Below are positions 1 to 11,500 of a stretch of 64,000 nt of DNA, piece after piece (within the stretch, counting starts at the first letter, position 1; each line of letters begins with the position of its first letter). Source of the stretch: Phoronis australis (taxonomy: Eukaryota; Phoronida; Phoronidae). The notes under the pieces were generated by a model. That model saw only the letters and a program-made list of their open reading frames with translations. It searched no databases and was not told the origin of the DNA. Where the stretch lies: the NCBI GenBank assembly GCA_002633005.1, contig NMRA01000054.1, positions 85,006 to 149,005 on the forward strand, in the 5' to 3' direction. Made by a program: the position numbers and the translations under genes.

Positions 1-910
1 CTTTTTAAGGCTAATTATCCAATGTAACAGCAGATGAAGCGGAATACATTTGCCTGTTTTTGAGGTACACTCTAGTGTCAAGTTTCTCATAATAAACGGG
101 AAAAAACACAGTTTTTGTGACTTTTTGAAAACCGAACCTTCAGCAAAAAAAATGCAGTATAACAACCTATGTGATGGTTAAATGCAACATGCAAATTATG
201 AGCTCCATCGGTGATACTGCATCCGCCAACATTTCAAGCATTTGCAGATTCTACCAAAAAGCCCGTCTTAAACTCTAAAATAAATCAAGAAGGAAGCGTC
301 GCTTTCAACCAGCATTTAAGAAAATCTGATACCTAAACTTATGAGACTTTTACACTCCGAATATGAACGTACATTCAGAACGTCATAGCCCAAAATATGT
401 TACCAAAGAGCTAGATTCAAAAGTACACCTCAACTTTTTTCCAGATGTTAGTTTCATGTACTTCATTATCAATATCTTCTGATGACCGGACCCTGACATT
501 CGTTTTTAATATGTGGAGGAATCCTCACACATAGTTAAAGAGGTTTTAAAACAGTTTAGGAAATGCAAAAAGACTCAGTGAGTGACAGGAAAAATGCATA
601 TTCTAATGTATTATCAATTCACCAGTATGTAGTACCCTAAGTTCACAAAACGAAATTTAACAAAGCATTAATCACCAAATGCTATTACTATAATGTCTAT
701 ATCATGGGACCAACCTTTCTTATTTTGCAGCGAAACTTACTGATTGATAAATTAACAGCGTACTTCTTTACTAAGTATATGTGTCAATGATCTTCAGTTT
801 TTCTGTTTAGCACAACTGAAAAATTGCAAAACAAGACGTGCTTTCATATATGATGCATATACTTTATTGTTAACTGCATTTTTAACGCACCTGCATGATA
901 TTTCTTTTAG
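1..910. other. AT-rich stretch upstream of the first visible WAP-gene exon
   Basis: I see no convincing exon, RNA or repeat here. It is AT-rich and ends in the polypyrimidine tract TTTCTTTTAG, the splice acceptor of the exon at 911. It is therefore most likely an intron of the plus-strand cysteine-rich gene, whose 5' part lies outside the window. Confidence 0.4.
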
Positions 911-982
911 CCCAACTTTCCGTGTCCCCTCGGGCAAGACTGTCACAACGGTGTTTGTGTGAAACCTGATCCCTCGTGCGCT
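911..982 (+). CDS. Exon: Cys mini-repeat 1 of the WAP gene
   Basis: Acceptor TTTCTTTTAG and donor GTAAGTTT bound 72 nt in phase 0-0. The peptide includes CPLGQDCHNGVCV and ends PSCA, the same pattern as the other small exons of this gene. A symmetric phase-0 exon like this can be duplicated without breaking the frame. Confidence 0.65.
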
Positions 983-3900
983 GTAAGTTTAAGTTTGACT
1001 GTGATGAGCAGCAAGTTATGCCAAACCCAGTAAATATTTTTGCAACTGCCTATCTGCATATTAGGCATGCATATTGCATAATACCTCATCAGAGTAAAAC
1101 TTTTTATACCACAATATTAGCGTCAAATGGCAGATACAACCGTGTAATAACCCATAAAGTTATCTCACTAGTGAGATAACGATTTAGCGGGAAACCGAGG
1201 ACGGGGTCGAACCCGGGACCCTAATATTGCTGGTCGCCGACTTTACCACTACACCACGCAGCGACTGACGTCATCAAGAGTGAAAATAGAATACTTAAAT
1301 GAGCACGCGCAATAATCGCACGTTCAACAAACCGCATTGTACTGTACTTATACGCTCCGAAAAATAAGACACATAATTTCCATAAAAATGATATCTTAAT
1401 TCAGTGAAATTTTTCTCTCATGTCCTCTTACTTGTAAATCACCGATCTCCAGTTTGAATGCAGGTATCGTGTCGTCAGGATCTTTGACTTGAAAATTATA
1501 TTCAGTTACCAGTGGTAACCTACTTTAGCAGACGATAATTTCCCGGTCGAAGCTTAGCGTGTAAAAACGTGTTTTAAGCTATAATAGTTGCTTAACCTTA
1601 ATTTAGAGATTTACTTCATTTCTATTTTGTTTAAATTTCAAATTGGTTTTGAGCATAAGTATTATTTGACAAAAATAGCTCGGCTTTTCTTAAAAGGTCA
1701 CGACCTCCGACCCCGGGCCTCTGACATAGAAAGTAGTTACAAAGCTGAGGCGAGTCGAGAAAGGTAGATCGATTCATTGCAATGTTTCTCGTTTAGTATG
1801 TGGTATAAATAGATTATTACATGTTCTCAGTCGTCATCCCCCTTATCTAGAGCCCTCGTGGATTTTGTAGAATTATCACCCTCGGGGCTAACGCCCCTCG
1901 GGCGATAATTCTCCAAAATCCACTCGGGCTCTAGATAACGGGGGATAACGACTTCGCCATGTAATAATCTATATTTATCAATCATAGTAGAAACAGTTAT
2001 TTTTATCATTGCCACATGACGTTAACAAAAGCAGCCAGTGTCTGTAACTGTTGTGTCTAAATTACTGATGAATAAACGTCGGTCAATTTTTGTAACACTG
2101 ATTTATGCCAAAGGTTTGAAATCGCGACCCCCTAAAGTGTTTTGACTTGCCCTGGTGATCACGAGAATCGATGCAATAAACTTATAGGAGTTGTTTTTTA
2201 ACCTGAGTAATAGAACTGAAAATTGTGTGCGTTTTCGTAAGTGCGAGAGTGTTCTTTTTGAATCACTGGGTTAATCATTTTTACGCTCTACATGAAAACA
2301 CAGACTACTGTCTTTAGGATTACGTGTACCAAGTTACCCCGAAAATATTGTTTTCAAAGTATATGCGAAACGCCAAGTACTGCGTGCTTACTCCAAAGGG
2401 CTCGGAAGGCCTTGGTGCGAATATACAACTTTGCGCCCTTGTGGGTAAATACTGGCCGAATAAAATCTTCCTAGAGTAATCTAAAATATTTACCGGCGTT
2501 TCAAAAATTGGTTTTCTACAATTATTCTGCTGCTAAAGCTGTGTGATCTTTTGCGTCGACTGTTGACGCAATGAAATATTGCGTCACCTATTAGCCAGTT
2601 TCTTTTTTCCCAGATTCTTCAATCAAAGGTTCTCCCTCGAGGTTGCGTGTCACAACAAATGATCAGAATTGGTTTCATTTCAATATATGTTTTTGGAATT
2701 TTGATATCAGTAAACCGAATTTTAAAACAAATTTTGCTGAGATATTGTCATCATCTAATGGGAGATGTCGAAAAATATCTGGAAGTGGCGCGTGTCACGA
2801 ATGAACTCTTTTCAAACCTACGAAATACGTTTTTTGTTACAAAAGGCAGAGAATTACGCAAGAAAATGACGTCGGATATTTATCGCTTAAACGGCCGTAA
2901 CGGGCAAGTTGAATGTCAATTGACTTCCAGATTTTGCATGCACATCCGCCGGTCGAGTTAGCTCATGTTGATATAAGCTTGACGACGAGGTGACGAGTGT
3001 GCTTTGTGCAATTTCGAGGTCTGTCAGAGCTCAAACACAGTGGCACCTTGCTGTATTTTGACAATAGTCTTCATACAGCTAGCTGGATAGATAGAAAGGC
3101 TCTAGCTTCGAAACAATTTTTTACTCCGAAAGTGACAACAAGTTCAGAATGATGACGGGTGATGGATGACACTATAAACCGATCTCATTCTTCCGTTTTC
3201 ATGCGCCCATGATCTTAATGTCGGCGCTATGTTCAAACCATTGTTTAGGTTGATCCTAAAATAAATTATAGTTCTATTGGTGTACCAACATGTTAAGAAA
3301 TTATACAGAAATAAACAATAATTATCAGTGGTAAAGCGCAATATGCAGCGTGATGAAGTGATGATCAAGAGCAACAATGGATGAGCGCGAATGCGTGCTG
3401 CTTGTTGAGCATTCCGCGTCATGAAAACACTTGAGGTCGTAAAACATCCAGCGTTGTATTCTGATTTTTATGCAATGTTACTGTAAAATTTCAAATCTCT
3501 TGCTTGTTTTTATGCATAATGTGCTGTTTAAAAAGTCTAATATTTAAAGTTAGTAATTATGCTTCCGCGATACCACTTAACGTTGGATTTTACCACGCCG
3601 TCATTAATTCAACATAAAGTTTTAGGTTGGTGTAATGTCATGCACTTCGTATTTGTAGGTTGATTCTATTTTACCTCCTTTCAATAGTTGAACAAAAGTT
3701 GATAAACCGATGTCAAGACCGGAGTTGCCACTGGTGAACGAACAGCGAACAGTTAAATGTTTGTTTGGCCAAAGTTCACCCGCTAAGTCATAAAATGGTA
3801 ATTGCCGACCAAGGACACGCTTAATCCGAATTGGTTGTCTACGCTAGGTGACCACTTTGCCGCCCCAATTGCCGACCGCAGAGGCGATTCAGCAGACGGC

Positions 3901-5516
3901 TCCTAGCCGACCGTTGTTGGTCGGCTGCTGGTCGACCAATTTCCGACCGGTCGGACAAAAATTCGTGATGTGGGCCTGTATTCAGACGGAATTGTTTAGT
4001 CTGAGAATGACTTGACTAATTTTTTATCTGGTTGTATTTTGCATGTTACTTACTGTACATCGCTGGAAATGGGAACAGCACACTATTGTGAAGGTCCCCA
4101 CTACTCCGACGGTTCACTACTCCGAAAATATCTAAATTTTCGAACCCAGGTTTAATACCTATACTTTTGCATTCAAAAGTAAACGATACTTCGGTTATTA
4201 TATGCTCTGACTGGTGTACCTATACCGAAAACAACGTCCGCAGATTGATTTCATGCGCATACGAAATTGCCTGCATGTCTTACGAATACGGAAAACTAAG
4301 TACGTTCTTGCATTTTTAAAAGGATACCAAATCCAAGTTTTGCCTATTGACAATTACTAAAAATGACTTACCCATCCAGTTCTCTAAAACAAATTATATT
4401 CTGTAACCACTGACAACCCTCAAAAGTTTACTGAAAATTTTGAACACTTCTCTCAAAGTTTGCTAAACAAGCAAGCGTAACCTAGGTTTTTTGCGAATTA
4501 CACGACAACTGTGGGAAAGGTCCATTAAAGAAGGCCCATATTGTCCAAACTATGACAAAGAGTGTATGAATTTTCACGTGATTCCTTCCTTAAAAAGGAT
4601 TCTAAATCCTATTTTGATGATTTCAACGAATCCTCGTTCTCTCACTTGCTGTTGCATCATTGGCAACAATCCCTGCCAGTCTTTACAAAGTCAAAAGGTG
4701 TGCAATTATGGTTACTAAATGGACAAAAACAATATTTCATTCATGTCAGTTCCGACTCATTAGCAGACAATCAGAGTAATGAATTGTTGGAGTAGTCAAA
4801 CGTCAGAGTAGTGGACTTTACCCTGACGAAAAGTGAACCTTCGGAATTCTGACGCGTAAACTTGGAAATCTTTTGCATCATGTTTGGTGCTCGTATGAAG
4901 TCTGCGAGGCTTTGTACCATTGTCACAGATGGACAAGGGAACACTTTCTTCTTTGACCAAAGATTCACTAGGTCTAGACCTGCTTTTCCCCAGTACTGTG
5001 AACATGTCCGTTTCCTCAGTGCAAGAACATACGGTAGTAAGTGTCTGGTTTTTGTTTGAGCAACGACTGAAGATTGCCTATAGTGAACTCTGGCGTCGGC
5101 GTGTACTGGATTTAAAAGAATGAAAACGCACACACGTGTACACGCGCATGCATTTCAATACATCAATCCACCATGAAAGTGGACACTGGATGAACAACAA
5201 TCATTTGACGATCACCTTCAATTAGAAATTTGAAATGCCTGCACATTATCCTACTATGCTAGCAAGTACACCAAAATAGCAGATGACAATCATATTTTCT
5301 GCTGTTTTTTTTCTTGGTCGATTTTAAGACCTTCACGCCACACTAGTTTTTGAGAGCTAGGTCGCTATTTTAAAGCTTAAGTAGATATAGACATTGCAAT
5401 CTAGACTCCCTTGTTACCCTATAATGTATCGTTGGCCAGAAGCAAATTCTTCTAACTTAGTTATAATTGTAGTTAGTACTACCTGTAGCTGCAACAATGT
5501 TGTTGTTGTTGTTGTT

Positions 5517-5596
<80 letters not shown>

Positions 5597-8500
5597 CCAC
5601 CTATACCCTATCTCTAACAGATAGCTGGGGCTGGACCTTTTCCCCCTGGCTACGGGCCTGAACTGTTAGCGGCTCAAAGCGATGCAGAATTCTCAACAGT
5701 TCCGAAAGCATACGTTTTTATGCGCCCACATATTTATATGTGGACGCATTATGCCGTCATCTCCGTCCGTCCGTCCGTCCGTCCGTCCGTCCGTCCGTCC
5801 GGGCGGCGTCCGGCGTCTGGCGTCCGGCGTCCGCTGCTCTATCTCCAAAACCCTTTGACATACGTTCATGAAATTTGGCACATATGTTCCATTCATGAAT
5901 GGGACGGCACGTGCGAACTTTCGGACGGATCCGACTACCGGTGTGCCCCCTAGTGGCAATTTTAGTTTTTTACGCTTACCTTTGTATCTTCAAAAGTATT
6001 GAACGGATTTTCATGAAATTTGGTATGTAGGCACCTATTAGTGAGATGACGCTATCCTACTGTTTTCAGATGGATTCGACGTAGTTTGCGCCACCTAGTG
6101 GCCATTTTTACTGTTTTCGAGTCTGTATTTTTGCGTCCACCCCTCTATCAACCAAACCGCTCAAAGGATGATTGTGAAAATTGGCGTGTATGTGCTTACT
6201 ATAAGGAAGACAGCTGACAATGATTTTCAGACGATTTGGACTACTGTGGCGCCTCCTAGTGGCAGTTTTTTTTTTTTGCGCCCATGGCTGTATCTCCCAA
6301 ACCGTTTGCAGGATCTTTACTAAATTTAGCAAGTGTATTTATGTGATGTTGACAACGGACGATGACGACTTTAGGATGATTCTGACTACCGGTATGCCTC
6401 TAGTGGCAATTTTAGTATTTGCCTCTAGTGGCAATTTTAGTATTTTACATTGACCTCTGTATTTTCATAGGTCTTCAGGTGTATACTTTGTGTTACTTCG
6501 TGACTATGAAGGAAAAGTTCCAAGTAGAAATTTGTTTCTGGCATTCTAATGCTGTGCTAATCTCGTATGTTGGTAAATTTGTTTTTATTCTATGTTTCTG
6601 TGGTGCTTTAAGCAACTGGTGTATAGGATGTGCTTGTATTATGAAGATTACTCACATTTTGCCCCTAGCCTATTGAGGAGACAATGACCATGCCTTTCAA
6701 TTTTGCTAAGTACAACATACTACATATATGCCCTCTACTGGCCACTTTGTGGTACCAATAAACAACCCTAGAAGGATACCGTATGCGGTGCAATTGTGGG
6801 CGCATTTCAACGCTCTGCGTTGCTCTTGTTAAGTTAGCGCGCATTCCGAATACTTTTGTGATTATGCGTTTCTAAGTCTGGATAGCACTTCGAAAACTTG
6901 TTTCTGGACTTCTCATTTCAGTCCACCTTGTGCAAATCTGGAACCGTATGTAAAGATGGTGTTTGTATTCCTGTTGTCCCGGAGTGCAAGGTAAAATGTC
7001 TGGTAACACATGGCGAACATGAAGTAAGGACTGCATGTATGTTTGCTTTGCAAGTAATAATAGCATGAACATTCTAATTCCTCAGCGAGAAACGCTCTAA
7101 CAACAGACATCTCGGACATACGTATTATAAGATCATAATCTTGCCATACGGGTCAGATTTGTAGAAGAGGGAAGTGCGTTCCATCTTGTGCTGTATGTAT
7201 TAAAATGTGTTCCAAAAACCATCACAAAACTCAAAAGCGTCAGGAAATATGCCTTCCGTCACAAAAACAATTATTTATTGAGACCAATAACTGTGAAATT
7301 GGTATTGAATTGCTCGCAGAGTCAAATTCTGAGTGATTTCAGGATTTGAATGTCCTGACAGTTCACTATTGCTCAAGACCAGACCCTTCGAACTGATTTG
7401 TCACGTGTCATTTTCTTTCGCTTTGCGATCTCTGAACTACGAATTGAAAGAACCCAACTTTTGAGTTACACCATTAGTCTCAAACTGTTCCCGGTTCATA
7501 TAAGAATTGATTTCTGGTCTGAAAAAGAAATGACAGCTTGCCTAATGGTTACACCACGAAAAAGGCGCCAGTTAGCTCATGAACTAGATACGCAACGTCT
7601 CTCAAATGTTTTGTCGGAACTCCGCCCTGGTTCGGCTTTGTGATGCAAACAAGACATGCTGCTTCAAATTCCCCTCTCAGCAGCTGTACTACAGCGCGAT
7701 ACCTCGATCGTGGAAAATAAGGCCCACTTCAGCTTCGACTGATTTTTTCAACATCTTAGGCTAAAACTTTCCACTCTGGTGAACAATGACCATTAAAATT
7801 TCGAGTTATGTTGGTTACAGACAGAAGACGTTGAAGGCAAAACGTTTTATTTGTATAGGCTTAAAACTTCACATGCCAGCTACTTGAATATCTTGAGAAA
7901 CGAAGACGTTTTGTGCCACGTAAGGCAACGCAAATGCGCTTCAATTAATGACAATCGACTTGTTACTGGAGATAGACAGAAATTATGCTTTTACTCAGAT
8001 GTGTGTTGTATTAAACCAATTTAAAACCAGCGAATGTTGTGAGCACACCGAACAAAAGCTATCGATCCAATACTACTATGAGTGGGTCACAAGATATTTG
8101 AAATAATATTTACCCTCGGGCTACCGTGTGGTTTCTTACTGATGCAATTTAAAACACACCACTTAGAGGATGTCTTGGAATCCAAACATTTTTGGATCAG
8201 GTGTGGAAGTATAAACGATTTGAACAAAACTTCTAAACGTGTAGAATTCAGATCACGAGAGACAAACTTAAGTGGGTTAATTAGTTCCTGAATTTTTTGT
8301 ACGAGCTCCCGAACGCGAGGTGTGAATGAGAGTTTTTCATTTAACCGTATACCGAGATGTCTGTGCGACTGTTTTCTAGGAATGATTTCATTATTAAGTT
8401 CAAGGTCATAAGACGGGTCAACAAGGAAGAGAGCATTAATAGATTTGGAGAAGGTGAGGTCAGCGCTTTTTTCTGGTTTGAAATTCATTCTCCATTCTTG

Positions 8501-11500
8501 TGACCAATAGCTGAGTTTACTTAAGTCGTGTTGAAGCTTCAAAGAACTTTCAGGGCTGCTCCCTGCGAAGGGGTAAAAAAGCGCCGTGTCATCTGCATAA
8601 AGCTATGTGCTACATGACAGGTTATCAGGAAGGTCATTAATATAAACCAAGAAGAGAAAAGGGCCCAATACGCTACTCTGCGGTACACCTGCGTTTACAA
8701 ATCCAGGAGGGGATAAAGTTGAAATTACGCCGTCGACACGAACACTCTGCGTTCTATAGGAGAGATATGAGGTGATCATGTTTAAAAGATTACCAGTAAT
8801 GCCATAGGATCGAAGTTTGTGAAGTAGAAGGTCGTGAGGGACACTGTCGAAAGCAGAATCTATATCTAGAAAAATGGACCTGACACGATCGCCCTTCTCA
8901 AAGTGTAAATGAATCTCATGTACTATTTCACGAAGTTGTGCCACGGTGCTGTTCCCCCGCAAAAAATTGACGATGATAGATCAAGTTGTTTTGTTTGAAA
9001 TGTAAGAATACTTTGAGCAATGATCTTCTCGAAGATTTTGGACAGGATCTTAAGTAAAGTTATTTGGCGATAATCTCAGTTTTGGAGTCTTTTTCGTGTA
9101 TAGGGACCATAATTCCATGTTTCCAAGAAGACGGATATATACCTGGCTGACGAAGTTTGTTAAACAGATTGGACAGGGGCATAGTAATTTCGTTGGCAAT
9201 CATTTTGACCACCTTGCGGGTTATTAAAGCTGTGCCCTCATTCTTATTGGGGTGAATTTCATTGAGATACTTCCGGACATCAGTTTGATTAGCCGGGATG
9301 TCAGGCAGTTGGTTGTAACAACGTTCACGAAGAAAGGGAAAGTTACCTACTTCAGTTGGTGTAATGTGGCTTTTGTTCGTGAAAAAAAATTGAGAAACAG
9401 GTCACACTTGTCGCTGCTACTTGAGGCTAGGTTACCGTTATGGTTGATGACTGCATAAGAGGATTGTTGTTGACAGCCGCGTATTTCATTGATGATGTTC
9501 CAGTATCCTTTGGAGTTCTTGCTTGCGCTGTTAATTTGTTGAAAAAGCTTGTGGCGGTGATCAGATTTGGCTTGATTTACTGAAGTTTCAACCAGGCGTG
9601 CCTGCTCCTGTATCTGTTGTAGATGATAGTGTTGTTAGATCTTCTGAAAGAGCTGTAAAGTATGTTTCTTGTGCGGATTGCCCATTTAACATTATTGTCG
9701 AACCATGGTTGGCTGTTGTGTTTAATTATCTTTTCAGTTGATGGGATGTTGTTTTTTAAAATTTCATAGAGAGTACTAGTGAGGAGTGAAACAGTGTCAT
9801 CAATGTCACCAGTTAGTGTCCAATATGGAATCCCAGTCTGTGTATCTGATATCCTGACGTAAATTATCGGTGTCGACTTGTTCATGTTTCCAAATGGTTC
9901 GTGTGGTGTGTTGTTTTTTAACCGATTTTTAGGCGTTAGAGTGGTTTCGATTGTGTGGTGATCAGAATTTCCAACAGGAGGTAGTACAGAACATGAGTGA
10001 ATGATACTCAAATTATTTGTTATGCAGAGATCAATACAAGAATGAGAAACGTCGGTGATACGGGTTGGCTCATTAATTAGCTGTATGCAGTCATTAGACA
10101 ATGAGATATATCAAACAATTGTATTCCGGCCGTATTGTCATGATCATCATTGTACCATGTATAGTTTTGGGCATTGAAATCACCATTTATGATTGTAGTA
10201 ACGCTGTTGCGGTTAAGTTCCGCTAACTGATCGGCTAGGGCTTTGAAACAGTTTTTTTTTCAGTTGGTGATTGAGAAGGTGATCGATAAAACAACCCATA
10301 GTAAATTTTTCTGCAACTGCTGTATCGAAATAAATTTGCCTAACTGAGGACAAGTTTAGCTAGGACATAATTTAGAGCAAAATTTTTTGAAAGTTGCAGT
10401 CTGGAGAAATTGTTGGATTTAATGCTATTAATATTTGAAAATAGGATTTTAAAGGTAGTATTGTCTTCAGGCCTAGGACTTTCTTCAACATAGCCATCTA
10501 AAAGGAGGCACATGCCAATGACGATTCCGTAATCCATACAGGTGTTATGCAAACAATAATGAGACACATCAGTAAGCTGAACCCGCGATAGCGTGATATC
10601 TCATTCGATGCCCGTGAGAAGAATTGAAATGTGACCATGCGGGGGAAAACATTGTAAGACCAGAGAAACTCACACTACTCGAGTCACTCAAAGGATAGCA
10701 GTATTTAACAATTAATACACCAATGCTTATTGAAAATTCAAGGGTTGTTAAATGAATAAGGTAGTTTGGACAATTAGGGGAGTCATTTTTAAACAACACA
10801 ATTATATCATAGGCTCGCTTACAGGTATATAAATAGCAACTTAGTTGAAAAGCACAACATATAAATTCAATCTTGGGAAACCAGTTAGTTCTGTTGCAAG
10901 TGAATACAAAACACATAGTTATTTAAGGATGTAATAAGGGAAGTCAGGTGATAATGATTGACCTAAAGATATGCACAGAGGAAATATGACCAATTAGTAA
11001 CGGACAAAAGAAGGTGAAAAATAAAAGTTTCGACACTCAAATTCGCGGAAGAAAACGAGAAATGAAGTATTGAAGATCTCTCACTATGGATAACTTATCT
11101 GAAACACGTTTTAGAATTGATATAAGGCTATAAGTGCTTACCACTATAGGTCACCCAGTAATGACTGATCAGCTCATGTGTTCGGTGTTGTCTTCTGAAT
11201 TGAAATTAACTTTCTCAAAGATTAGAACACAAGTTTTGACAGTTTTCAACTTGAAACTCATGATAAACTAAAGTATGGTGACAGACAGTGCTCAGCGTGA
11301 TTTTTTCACGGGCAAAATAAAGCAGTAATAATTATTTAATGTTATGGGGAACCATTCTGAAACCCACAACAAAAACCAAATGTAGCTGTATATTCTGCAC
11401 CTGACTGACAGAGGACAGAGCAAGTGTCTATAAACTAAATCAATATTTTACTAAGTGAGAAGTGTCAGCAACGTGTTTTTGAAACATTTATATCCGTTAT

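Noticed and set aside
1190-1265. Functional tRNA gene
   Set aside because: A- and B-box-like sequences are present, but the acceptor arms do not pair. It is a SINE-type relic.
5394-5624. Poly-Val reading frame
   Set aside because: Artefact of the GTT microsatellite.
5763-5800. CRISPR-like or short tandem array
   Set aside because: Simple (GTCC)n repeat within an animal repeat element; no spacers.
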